64,000 bases of DNA from Planctomycetota bacterium (GTDB taxonomy: Bacteria > Planctomycetota > Planctomycetia > Pirellulales > Pirellulaceae), in assembly GCA_963204915.1 (NCBI GenBank), contig CAUJHS010000117.1, positions 186,001 to 250,000 on the forward strand, given 5' to 3'. The translations under genes were made by a program, and so were the position numbers. Numbering within the stretch: position 1 is the first letter of the stretch; every line of letters begins with the position of its first letter. Positions 35,487-43,319 of this stretch are shown here, piece by piece. The notes below the pieces were generated by a model. The model saw only the letters and a list, made by a program, of their open reading frames with translations. It did no database searches and was not told where the DNA came from.

Positions 35487-35576
35487 TTGCATAATTTTGT
35501 GGTCGCGCGCGATTTTGGTTGAAGCAACGAGAAGAAAACAGAAGATTTATAGAGAAAACGTGTTGCATAATTTTGT
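35487..35576 (+). repeat. 14-nt direct repeat TTGCATAATTTTGT
   Basis: Identical copies lie at 35487-35500 and 35563-35576, 76 bases apart. CATAAT inside each is a possible -10 box, so they may be tandem promoters or paired protein sites for the downstream gene. Confidence 0.5.
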
Positions 35577-35700
35577 TGAATGCGTACAACTATCCATCAA
35601 GCATTCACGTTTCATGCTGGCGAACATCACTCAACCGTTTGAATAGGGTGGCCTTGGTTGAGAGGATTCGCCGCTTCCTTTCCTTTCCGGAGGACGTACT

Positions 35701-35874
35701 GTGGCGAAAGCGAAGAAGACTGCGAAGAAGGCGCCGGCTAAGAAGGCCGCGAAGAAGTCGGCCAAGAAGGCCGCCAAGAAGGCGACCAAGAAGGCGCCAA
35801 AGAAGAAGGCCGGCGGCAAGAAGGCCCCTGCCAAGAAGAAGACCACAACCAAGGGAACGGCGGGAGGAATGTAA
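35701..35874 (+). CDS. Histone H1-like Lys/Ala-rich DNA-binding protein
   Basis: 57 residues from GTG 35701, with GGAGGA 4-9 bases upstream. The protein is almost entirely repeats of the type AKKAAKK/APAKKAAKKSAKK, ending in a short TTTKGTAGGM tail, as in bacterial histone H1-like proteins (Hc1/Hc2, AlgP tails). It should bind DNA non-specifically through lysines and compact the nucleoid. Low complexity and small size make it easy to miss. It has its own leader region and a strong terminator, so it is a single-gene unit. Confidence 0.85.
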   Translation: MAKAKKTAKKAPAKKAAKKSAKKAAKKATKKAPKKKAGGKKAPAKKKTTTKGTAGGM

Positions 35875-35892
35875 CTCGCATCGATTCAACGG

Positions 35893-35922
35893 CAAGAGCC
35901 GCTCACCCATGAGCGGCTCTTG
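35893..35922 (+). terminator. Strong terminator of the H1-like gene
   Basis: A 12-bp perfect stem (CAAGAGCCGCTC with its complement) around ACCCAT, 18 bases after the stop codon, followed by TCGTTTCTTG. Confidence 0.85.
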
Positions 35923-36043
35923 TCGTTTCTTGCGGGAATCTCTTGCTCAAACTACGTTGCGGCGAATGAGTTGGCTCACCGCAACCCATCATGCATGGGC
36001 GTTTGCAAACCTGTTACGATCGCCCTCGCAACGCCAAGGATCT

Positions 36044-36062
36044 CCTATCGCCTTTCGATAGG
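36044..36062 (-). terminator. Possible terminator of the mrp gene
   Basis: A 7-bp perfect stem (CCTATCG with CGATAGG) around a 5-base loop, 24 bases past the mrp stop. No T-rich tail on the minus strand. Confidence 0.35.
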
Positions 36063-36085
36063 CTATTTCAATTACGGCGTTTGCC

Positions 36086-37168
36086 TTATAGCACAGGTAA
36101 TTGCGGCTTCGGCGGGTCGCGTCGCACTTGGTCGGCTTGCACTTTAGCCAATTGATACGCGATTTTCTCCAGTGGCGCCGCCGCGACCGGATCATCAAAC
36201 ACCGCCGGGGCTTGTCCCGCGTCGCCGCGTTCGCGTATCGACATCACAATAGGTACTTCGCCCAAGAAGGGAACGCCTAACTCTTCCGCTTTCGCGCGTG
36301 CGCCGCCATGACCGAAGATATCGAACCGTGGTCCGCCCCCCGGTGCGACAAAGCCGCTCATGTTCTCGACCATGCCTAAGATGGGAATCTTGACGGTGTG
36401 GAACATGGCGATGGCTTTCTCTGCGTCCAATAGCGCCACTTCCTGAGGCGTGCAAACGACCACAGCGCCTGTGGCAGGCACTAACTGCGACAAAGAGAGC
36501 GGCACATCGCCGGTGCCGGGCGGCATGTCGATGAAAAGGTAATCCAATTCGCCCCAGGCCGTGTCGCGCAACATTTGCGTAAGGTATTGATGCAGCATGG
36601 GGCCGCGCCATACCACGGCTTGGCCGCGCGCGATCAGCAGGCCCATCGACATCACACGAATGCCGTCTTTCTCAAGGGGCACAATTTTCTGCTGTTCGTT
36701 CAACTCGGGACGTTCGCTCAGTCCCAGCAAATGGGGAATACTGGGGCCATACACGTCGGCGTCCAAGAGCCCCACACGGCAACCGAACCGCTTCATGGCG
36801 ATTGCGAGCGAGGCGGCGATGGTGCTTTTCCCTACGCCTCCCTTGCCTGACCCCACGGCGATGATGCTTTTCACGGGCACGCCTAACGGCCCTGCGCCAC
36901 GTGGAGGACGCACGTGCTCGGCAAGTTGAATGCGCACTTCGCGCAGTTCGGGAACTCGGCGTTTGAGCAATTGTTCGGCTTCTTGGACCACATCGTTGCG
37001 CAAAGGCGCCGAATGCGACGTTAGCTCTAAGGTGAAAGTCGCCCGGCCGGCCGCCGCGTCGACGGAAACATCGCGCACCTGGCCCATGGTGATCACGTCG
37101 CGACCGGTCTCGGGGTCGCGTAACTCTTTGAGTGCTGCGTTTACGCTGTCGATGGTGAGAGTCGTCAT
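36086..37168 (-). CDS. mrp: Mrp/ApbC-type P-loop ATPase, iron-sulfur carrier family
   Basis: 360 residues from the ATG giving MTTLTIDSVNAALKELRDPETG. An N-terminal MIP18/DUF59 domain (1-85) precedes the deviant Walker A GSGKGGVGKST (106-116), the switch LLDADVYGPSIPHLLG, Walker B LFIDMPPGTGD and IFGHGGA. In E. coli ApbC and relatives a C-x2-C between MSG and IFG binds the transferred [4Fe-4S] cluster. Here the segment is MSGFVAPGGGPRFDIFG with no cysteine. The ATPase should work but cluster binding in the usual way should not. It lies 126 bases downstream of the pseudo-receiver gene. Confidence 0.9.
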   Translation of the reverse strand: MTTLTIDSVNAALKELRDPETGRDVITMGQVRDVSVDAAAGRATFTLELTSHSAPLRNDVVQEAEQLLKRRVPELREVRIQLAEHVRPPRGAGPLGVPVKSIIAVGSGKGGVGKSTIAASLAIAMKRFGCRVGLLDADVYGPSIPHLLGLSERPELNEQQKIVPLEKDGIRVMSMGLLIARGQAVVWRGPMLHQYLTQMLRDTAWGELDYLFIDMPPGTGDVPLSLSQLVPATGAVVVCTPQEVALLDAEKAIAMFHTVKIPILGMVENMSGFVAPGGGPRFDIFGHGGARAKAEELGVPFLGEVPIVMSIRERGDAGQAPAVFDDPVAAAPLEKIAYQLAKVQADQVRRDPPKPQLPVL

Positions 37169-37294
37169 AAAAGGTTCGGTAAGTAGGACTTGGCGTTCAA
37201 ACGCCCAGCCGGAAAAAAGGTAAGCCAAGGTTTCGACGCGGCTCGCAGCGCGCGATGCTGCGATCCGTAAGCGCTCCAACGGTCTCGTGTTCCA

Positions 37295-37732
37295 TTACGC
37301 GCTAGCGCCTTTCCACGGCAGGCGTTTTTCAACCTGCTCGCGAAAGGTCAAGTTGGGTTCGGACGCGCGCGCCACATGCCGACGCGCCATCCGTGCGATC
37401 GGCGCCAGCTGGCGCGACGACAAAACGACCGCCATCGCGCCCGCTTCACGTATCGCATCTGCGTACGGTTCCACGTCGCGCGGGCCAACCGCCGCCAAAC
37501 GAACTTGCGGAAATTCGCGTCCGACCCGAGCCATCCACTCGACGGCTTTGAATAGGTTGGCGGTGGTCGCTTCGACGACGACGAAGCTCGCACGATATTG
37601 CGCAAATTCTTCCTGGCAAGCCGCAAAACTGCGCGTTTCATACACGCGGAGCGGCCAAGCGGCCAACTCACGCCGAAGCGCTACGGCCCACTGCCCGGTT
37701 TTCTCGCAAATTAGCAATCGCGCCAGCGACAT
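37295..37732 (-). CDS. Receiver-like protein lacking the phosphoacceptor aspartate
   Basis: 145 residues with the alternating beta/alpha pattern of a response-regulator receiver: ARLLICEKTGQW, the helix ALRRELAAW, LRVYETRSF, ASFVVVEATTANL, VRLAAVGPRDV and MAVVLSSRQLAPIARMARRH. The acceptor position has Glu54 instead of Asp, the N-terminal acidic pair is reduced to Glu10, and the conserved Lys is missing. It would not be phosphorylated and may mimic the active state or act as a docking module. It is immediately upstream of mrp on the same strand. Confidence 0.6.
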   Translation of the reverse strand: MSLARLLICEKTGQWAVALRRELAAWPLRVYETRSFAACQEEFAQYRASFVVVEATTANLFKAVEWMARVGREFPQVRLAAVGPRDVEPYADAIREAGAMAVVLSSRQLAPIARMARRHVARASEPNLTFREQVEKRLPWKGASA

Positions 37733-37977
37733 GAACGAGCGTTACCCGGTCGAATGTTGCGTTTTCTATCGTTGTGGTTCGTCGAGGAACGTCGCAAGGC
37801 GCCGAAGGAGATTCAGTCGCAGGCGCCATGACCTTGAAGAAACACGAGTTCTTGTGCTACGCGAGCGCGCCGAGCAAACTTTCGACTCTTGCGGCGTTTT
37901 GTGTATCGTAGAAGCCGCCGTCCTGGTTGACAACCGGCCCGTTACGCGCCCTGCAAGGCGTATGGTATTGTGGGAAT

Positions 37978-39021
37978 ATGGAGAACACGCAATCATCGCG
38001 CGAGAACCTGACCTCCGCGGAACCAGAAGATGTGTATGTGGCCGAGGCTGTGACCGACCGCACGACGGTCGAGCGTGTGGCCGAAGTCGTGCTGACGCCG
38101 CGCCGGCCGCGTTTGGTGCGTCCGATCATTCTGTTTCTGCTGACATGTTTATCGACCTTCTGGGTCGGTTCGACGCTCTGGCGTCCCAGTTTGTTTGGCG
38201 CTTTACCGTCGAGCGTGGCTCCGGGAGCCAATGACCTTTTCATGCCTTTCCGCCGCGCCGCGGTTTCGCATTGGGAGGAAGGGCTCATCTACATGCTTTG
38301 CCTGATCGGCATCTTGCTTGCCCACGAGATGGGCCATTATGTGGCGACCTTGATTTATCGTGTCCCTGCGAGTTTGCCGCACTTTATTCCCTTTCCGTTG
38401 GGGCCCTTTGGCACCATGGGCGCCGTGATTGCGATGGATGGCCGGCAGGCGAATCGACGCCAGATCTTTGATATCGGCCTGGCGGGTCCGCTGGCCGGTT
38501 TGGCTATTTGCGTGCCGGTGGCGATGGTGGGCGTGTGGCAACTCGACTTCAACCAGCCTCGGTCCGGCGGCGCCATGCTCGACCTGCCTCTGATTTTGGT
38601 CTGGGCCCTGCAAGCGATGCACCCTGCAGGCTACGAAGCGTTTCGTGAGCAGGGCGGCGTGTGGGTGTCGCAACTGAACCCCTACTTTATGGCCGGCTGG
38701 TTCGGTTTATTAGTCACGGCGATCAACATGGCGCCCGTAAGCCAGCTCGATGGAGGCCACGTGGTCTATACCTTGTTTGGACCGCGCGGCCGTTGGATTG
38801 CGCGGGGGTTTGTACTCTTTGCCGTGATGTACATTGTCTTTGCCAACGCGTATTTCTGGAGCGTCATGTTGCTGCTGGTGATCTTGATGGGCGTCGACCA
38901 TCCGCCAACCGCCGATGATACCGTTCCTTTGGGACGTGCGCGCGTCCTGCTGGGCGCGGCGTCGCTGTCGATTCCCATTCTCTGCCTGCCGCCGAAACTC
39001 ATCACCTTGGTGGGAATGTAG
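37978..39021 (+). CDS. Site-2 protease family membrane metalloprotease (M50), second copy
   Basis: 347 residues from ATG 37978. A cytoplasmic acidic N-terminus (1-45) leads to a membrane helix, then ILLAHEMGHYVATL (His116, Glu117, His120), HFIPFPLGPFGTMGAVI as in EGY/plant-type S2P enzymes, and the second site NMAPVSQLDGGHVVY. Several further helices follow. It is not closely similar to the M50 protein at 33.6 kb and represents another subfamily. The PlsC gene follows 168 bases later. Confidence 0.87.
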   Translation: MENTQSSRENLTSAEPEDVYVAEAVTDRTTVERVAEVVLTPRRPRLVRPIILFLLTCLSTFWVGSTLWRPSLFGALPSSVAPGANDLFMPFRRAAVSHWEEGLIYMLCLIGILLAHEMGHYVATLIYRVPASLPHFIPFPLGPFGTMGAVIAMDGRQANRRQIFDIGLAGPLAGLAICVPVAMVGVWQLDFNQPRSGGAMLDLPLILVWALQAMHPAGYEAFREQGGVWVSQLNPYFMAGWFGLLVTAINMAPVSQLDGGHVVYTLFGPRGRWIARGFVLFAVMYIVFANAYFWSVMLLLVILMGVDHPPTADDTVPLGRARVLLGAASLSIPILCLPPKLITLVGM

Positions 39022-39188
39022 ATCCCACACGAAGTTTCCGCAGGCGGCTGAAGCCGGGAAACCTTACCGGACAAGCTCGTTCGAGAAATGATTGAACTTC
39101 GATCCGCCATAGCGTAAAAAACAAAGCGGCGCAGCGTCTGGTGGCTGGCTGACTTTTCTGTTTTCCGCGCGCGTCCTGTTCTATTTCT

Positions 39189-40487
39189 ATGAATCGCCAA
39201 CCGTATACGGCGCCGCCAAAGTGGTGGGAGCCAAGGCTTTCGCGGCGTTGGGTGCGCTGGTCGCGTGGATGGCGAGCGTGGCGCTTGCGACAGCAACAAC
39301 GTATTGTGGAAATTCGCGCCGAAGGCTGGGAGCACGTTCAGGGGCCGCTCTCGCAAGGCAAGGGCGTGTTGATTGCGCCTAATCATTCGGTGCATTACGA
39401 TTCTGCGGCGTTGTATATCGCGGCCGATCGGGTCGACCTGCCGCTGTACTTTATGACCGCGTGGCAGGTGTTCGGCATGAGCAGCCGCTTCGACCAGTGG
39501 GCCATGCAGCATCTGGGATGCTTCAGCATCGACCGCGAAAGCGTTGACCGGCAAGCATTCAAACAGGCCGTCCGCATCCTGCAAAACGAGCCCTACCCGC
39601 TGGTGATTTTTCCTGAAGGAGATATTTACCACACCAGCGACCACGTCACGCCATTCCGTGAAGGGGCCGCGGCAATAGCACTCATGGCCGCTAAACGCGG
39701 CGAGCGGCCTGTTGCGGCGGTTCCCTGCGGCATCAAGTTTCACTACGTGGATGATCCCACGCCGCAATTGGTCGAATTGGCCGGTGAGTTAGAGCAACGC
39801 GTGCTGTTGCGCGCCGCCCCCGATCAGCCGCTTCCCCAACGTGTGCATCGCATCGCCGAGGCCGTCTTGGCGCTCAAGGAGTTAGACTTTCTCGGACATA
39901 CCCGAACGGGACGGCTGCGCGAACGAATACCCTTCCTGACTCAAGCCGTGCTGCGCGACATCGAACAACGTCACGGGATCGCGTGGAAGGGCGACGAGTC
40001 GCTTGCACGCGTCCCGGAACGAACGAAGGCGCTGCGTCAAAAAATCATTGAGGAAATGCAACGGCGCGCCGCCGAAGAAGCGGCAACCAACGGTCAACCC
40101 AAACGTTCGTTTCGAAAGCGAGAGAAGCCTCCAGCGCTGACTCGGCTGAGCCGCGACGGCGCCCAAGAGTTAGGCTGGCGCGAGCGCCTGCACCTGGATA
40201 TGGAAGATATCTTCTTCGTGATGCAGCTTTATAGTTACCCTGGCGACTACTTGACCAATAATCCCAACGTGGAACGGTTGGCGGAAACCCTGGACAAGTT
40301 CGAGGAAGATATCTTGCAAATGGATCTACCGCGCGTGCGCGGCGCCCGCCGGGTGACGATCCGCTTTGGCGAACCCATTGAAATGCGAACCGAACGCGGT
40401 CAACGCACCGGAGCCGATGAACTCACGCAAATCATGCAAAAAGCGGTGCAAGCAGTTGTCGATTCGCTCGCCGTCGAAGCGAAGTAA
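39189..40487 (+). CDS. 1-acyl-glycerol-3-phosphate acyltransferase-like (PlsC family)
   Basis: 432 residues, longer than the usual 240. The acyltransferase motifs are NHSVHYD (65-71) and FPEGD (141-145), and YFMTAWQVFG gives the glycerol-binding region. The C-terminal half (from about 250) is an Arg/Glu-rich helical extension (RALTRLSRDGAQELGWRERLHLDMEDIFF-like region) that I do not recognise. There is no strong membrane segment. It transfers an acyl group to a lysophospholipid or related acceptor. The lipase gene starts only seven bases after its stop, so the two are probably translated together. Confidence 0.85.
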   Translation: MNRQPYTAPPKWWEPRLSRRWVRWSRGWRAWRLRQQQRIVEIRAEGWEHVQGPLSQGKGVLIAPNHSVHYDSAALYIAADRVDLPLYFMTAWQVFGMSSRFDQWAMQHLGCFSIDRESVDRQAFKQAVRILQNEPYPLVIFPEGDIYHTSDHVTPFREGAAAIALMAAKRGERPVAAVPCGIKFHYVDDPTPQLVELAGELEQRVLLRAAPDQPLPQRVHRIAEAVLALKELDFLGHTRTGRLRERIPFLTQAVLRDIEQRHGIAWKGDESLARVPERTKALRQKIIEEMQRRAAEEAATNGQPKRSFRKREKPPALTRLSRDGAQELGWRERLHLDMEDIFFVMQLYSYPGDYLTNNPNVERLAETLDKFEEDILQMDLPRVRGARRVTIRFGEPIEMRTERGQRTGADELTQIMQKAVQAVVDSLAVEAK

Positions 40488-40494
40488 CAGGCCC

Positions 40495-41730
40495 ATGGTT
40501 GCTGCAGACCGCGACGCGCCGCACCCTTTTGGATGGAAACGAGTTGTGAAGCCGCAGTTTTTCGCCCTTTTGGTGGTTTGGTTGGGTCTGGCGCTGACGA
40601 GCGTCGCTGACGAGACCTTCCATGAACTCGTCATTCCGCTGGAAGAGGGGCGCTACTACCATCGCTCCGATGTCGAGCGGTTGATTCAGGCGCGATTCGG
40701 CGATACTTTCGCCGCGCCTTCCGCGAAGGAAGAACGACTCGAACTGGGCCGTGCCGAGAAAGCCGCTTTGCTCGTTGCCGACCTAGCGGGCGCGATGAAA
40801 GTACGGTTCGAGTCCGACCGTCTTGTGCTCTCGGTCCCCGCCGCGCAACGGCGAGAATTAGAACGGATTCTCCAAGTCGGTTGGGGACTTGAAACTCCGC
40901 GCCGCTTCGATCCCACGCAACGCAGCGTGGTACTGATTCACGGCCTGGAAGCCGCCATGGCCGACATGAAGAACCTAACGCGCGCCTTTCAAAACTACGG
41001 CGTGCAGGTGTTGACGTTTGAGTATCCCAATGACGGCCCGTTGGCGCTGTCCGGAGCGCGCTTAAGCGAGGACCTGAAAGCGCTGGCGGAGGAGAACCCC
41101 AGATTTCAAACCGTGATTGTCGCCCACAGCATGGGCGGTTTGGTCGCTCGCTTTGCGCTGGAAACGCCAGAGAGAAACCCCGGCTGTGTGACGCACTTGT
41201 TCACCCTTGGCGCGCCGCATCATGGCTCGAACCTGGCGGTTGGACAAGAATGGTTAGAGTTCGTGTTCAGCCTGGCGCCCCACTTGCCGAGTAGAAAGTG
41301 GAACCTGGTCAATGATGGGCAAGGCCAGGCGGCGCGAGATTTGACCCCCGGCAGCGCGTTTCTCAAGACTCTGAATCTTCGGCAGAAGCCGCAAAACGTT
41401 GAGTATTACGCCGCCTGCGGGACAAGAGGATTTCTGACGGCGGCTGAGCAAACGACGCTGGTCGAGGAAGCGGAGTCGTGGTTTCGTCGCCGTGGCGTCA
41501 CCGATGCGAAACGTCTCGCGGCGATTCGTTTTCTTCAATCGCCCGAGCTATGCACGGGTAAAGGAGATGGAGCGGTGACGCTGGTTAGCGCGGTCCCGCC
41601 CCATGCTCATCACCGGCAGGAGTTTTACTTGAACCACCTGGAGTTGGTCAGAATGGCCGATGTCGAACCTGCAGACCATCCGGTGTTCCGATGGATCATC
41701 GCATCGCTCGCTTGGTCGAAACGTCCGTAA
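40495..41730 (+). CDS. Secreted alpha/beta-hydrolase (lipase-like)
   Basis: 411 residues from ATG 40495; GTG 40546 would start right at the signal peptide MKPQFFALLVVWLGLALTSVADE. An N-terminal domain (about 40-135) is followed by an alpha/beta-hydrolase core with VVLIHGLEA (oxyanion region), nucleophile VIVAHSMGGLVARFAL (Ser212), LGAPHHGSNLA and a probable C-terminal His in YLNHLELVRM. This matches PGAP1/lipase-class hydrolases. It is tightly coupled to the PlsC gene, suggesting linked deacylation and reacylation. Its last 106 bases overlap the convergent small gene. Confidence 0.85.
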   Translation: MVAADRDAPHPFGWKRVVKPQFFALLVVWLGLALTSVADETFHELVIPLEEGRYYHRSDVERLIQARFGDTFAAPSAKEERLELGRAEKAALLVADLAGAMKVRFESDRLVLSVPAAQRRELERILQVGWGLETPRRFDPTQRSVVLIHGLEAAMADMKNLTRAFQNYGVQVLTFEYPNDGPLALSGARLSEDLKALAEENPRFQTVIVAHSMGGLVARFALETPERNPGCVTHLFTLGAPHHGSNLAVGQEWLEFVFSLAPHLPSRKWNLVNDGQGQAARDLTPGSAFLKTLNLRQKPQNVEYYAACGTRGFLTAAEQTTLVEEAESWFRRRGVTDAKRLAAIRFLQSPELCTGKGDGAVTLVSAVPPHAHHRQEFYLNHLELVRMADVEPADHPVFRWIIASLAWSKRP

Positions 41731-41909
41731 CGAATGTCTTCGTAGTCTCGGTCGTCGGGCAAAACCTGCTCCTCGCTTCGAACGGCCGCTTCATACATTT
41801 CTGTCGCTTCACGCTCTAAGGCTTGCGCCAACTTGGCGATGTACGGATCGGCCCAGGGCAATAACGCGTCGGCCACCGGCTCAAGAACCACGTGAGAGCG
41901 GGACGACAT
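41625..41909 (-). CDS. Small hypothetical protein, convergent overlap with the lipase gene
   Basis: 94 residues from the ATG giving MSSRSHVVLEPVADALLPWADPYIAKLAQALEREATEMYEAAV. The first 60 residues are a convincing amphipathic, soluble helical protein with EDIRYGRFDQ following. The last 35 lie opposite the lipase C-terminus and are low in secondary-structure signal, so the protein may have been extended by loss of an earlier stop. No family is recognised. Confidence 0.5.
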   Translation of the reverse strand: MSSRSHVVLEPVADALLPWADPYIAKLAQALEREATEMYEAAVRSEEQVLPDDRDYEDIRYGRFDQASDAMIHRNTGWSAGSTSAILTNSRWFK

Positions 41910-42020
41910 AGCAGGAACTTCCCTATGCGTGACGCGGATCATATGCCACTCACCTGATAAAAGGAGACAAGAATCGCAAGACAAGCCAATGGCCGACGAG
42001 CATTCCCGCGGCACATTCAG

Positions 42021-42114
42021 TGCAATAACCTGTTGCCACGTTATTGCAACTCTGGCGCCAAATCGAAAAGGAAGTTTTCCTCAAGGTGAGCTTTTTGTGG
42101 CAACATCTTGGCGC
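42021..42114. other. Intergenic element with nested and interleaved inverted repeats
   Basis: TGCAATAAC (42021-42029) pairs perfectly with GTTATTGCA (42040-42048). The loop between them contains TGTTGCCAC (42031-42039), exactly complementary to GTGGCAACA (42097-42105). GCGCCAA (42055-42061) pairs with TTGGCGC (42108-42114). A small AGGAA/TTCCT hairpin lies between. As RNA this could form a pseudoknot or switch between folds. The remaining sequence from 41910 to 42347 shows only a TATAAT at 42266. Confidence 0.4.
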
Positions 42115-42265
42115 TTCAGCACTTGGAATATTCGAAGTAAGCGTTTTGGCGAACCATCTTCGTGACGAGTTGGCGACCGTTGCGGCGTAGGTTTTTCAAT
42201 CAAGGTGAAACACAATCAGCCGAAACCCACATTCGCACGTTTCCACGAGGGGTAGGTAAGCCCGG

Positions 42266-42271
42266 TATAAT
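42266..42271 (+). promoter_or_regulatory. Candidate -10 box for the GH2-like gene
   Basis: TATAAT in a GC-rich setting, 76 bases before ATG 42348 and 40 before ATG 42312. No clear -35. Confidence 0.35.
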
Positions 42272-42347
42272 GCGTTGATCGGTCAAGTGGAAACTCGAAC
42301 CAATACCACGGATGTTCGGCCGGGCTGTATCGGAGTTACAAGGTTGT

Positions 42348-43289
42348 ATGCTGGGTTCTGATTCACTACAGATTTTTTATGGAGAGGCGACTCAGGCCCG
42401 CGCTCGTATTTACGCGCGGGCGCTGCGGGAAGCGGGTGGCGGCGTCGGAAGGCTTGGTGGAACGGTGACTGGTCCGCACAATGCTCTGGCCGCCACCTTG
42501 CCGGCGACGGTTCCGCTGCGCGACCTGGGCGATGGTCCCACCTGGTTAGCTGAAGCGATTCTTCCCGACCCCTGCTTTTGGTCGTCCGACTGCCCCGCCT
42601 TGTACGACATCAATGTGACGTTGCGCGACGAGCATGGTCAGACCCGAGAGATGGCTCATCGACAACTCGGCCTTCGCGCTTTGGGCGTTCGTGGCGCGAG
42701 TTTTTATCAAGAGGGCAAACGATGGGTGCTGCGCGCGGTCGATCGGCGGTGTGATCCTGACGCTGCACTGGCGGCATGGCGTGAAGCTTGGGCCGCCATG
42801 GTCGTCAACGCGCCGGAAGATGCATTGTGTGAGCAGGCCTCGCGACTGGGCGTGGTCTTGGTCGCGTGGCTGCGAGGAACGCGCTCGGAGGTCGAGCGCG
42901 AACTGCGCCGCCTGGGACGTTGGGCGGCTGTCGCCATGGCGGTAATCGAGTGCGCCGACCCTCTCGACGCCGCGATTTCTCAGGCAGCGCCAAATATCCT
43001 CCTTGGCTCGTACTTGCCGGCCGTTCCTAAAGAACCGGCCGTTCCCAAAGAAGATGACGGCGCGCTCACGGCGCCATGGGCGAGCTGCGTGTTTGCCGAA
43101 GTTGATTTGCCGAACGACTTCGCTGCGCGGACTGCTCGATGTCAACGTCCGATTGTGGCCATGCATTTGCCGCTTGAAGTGAATGACGTCCAAGCGGCCC
43201 GAGACGCCTGCGACACCCTACAGCGCCGCCTGGCGCCGGTGCGCGAATTTGCCGGTTACGTTACGCTGGCCGCTTCGGAATCCGCATAG
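42348..43289 (+). CDS. Hypothetical protein with a glycoside-hydrolase-2-like immunoglobulin segment
   Basis: 313 residues from ATG 42348 (MLGSDSLQIFYGEA); ATG 42312 has no ribosome-binding site. Residues about 55-130 follow the GH2 Ig-like domain pattern (PDPCFWSSDCPALYDINVTLRDEHGQTREMAHRQLGLR), followed by SFYQEGKRWVLRAV where GH2 enzymes enter their TIM barrel. The barrel that should follow is short (AWREAWAAMVVNAPEDALCEQASRLGVVLVAWLRG) and lacks the catalytic glutamates. There is a short tandem PAVPKEPAVPKE. Probably non-catalytic; the comparison is by memory only. Confidence 0.55.
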   Translation: MLGSDSLQIFYGEATQARARIYARALREAGGGVGRLGGTVTGPHNALAATLPATVPLRDLGDGPTWLAEAILPDPCFWSSDCPALYDINVTLRDEHGQTREMAHRQLGLRALGVRGASFYQEGKRWVLRAVDRRCDPDAALAAWREAWAAMVVNAPEDALCEQASRLGVVLVAWLRGTRSEVERELRRLGRWAAVAMAVIECADPLDAAISQAAPNILLGSYLPAVPKEPAVPKEDDGALTAPWASCVFAEVDLPNDFAARTARCQRPIVAMHLPLEVNDVQAARDACDTLQRRLAPVREFAGYVTLAASESA

Positions 43290-43319
43290 GTCTGGGGCCT
43301 TCCGTGCGGATGAGTTTGT

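Larger units (their letters stand above)
35238..35700. other. Low-GC, ATG/CAT-rich leader region before the histone H1-like gene
   Basis: No long gene is present. The composition is clearly more AT-rich than the flanking genes and is dense in GATGA, CATG and GCGC words. TTGCAT occurs four times: 35347, 35464 (both followed by GTCAT), 35487 and 35563 (both followed by AATTTTGT). GGAGGA at 35691-35696 is the ribosome-binding site of the H1-like gene. Confidence 0.5.

Noticed and set aside
36001-36010. GTTTGCAAAC palindrome
   Set aside because: Ten bases without context; expected by chance in a window this size.
41929-42165. 78-residue plus-strand frame across the structured intergenic element
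   Set aside because: No spaced ribosome-binding site for the internal ATG, no family pattern; the inverted repeats explain the sequence better.
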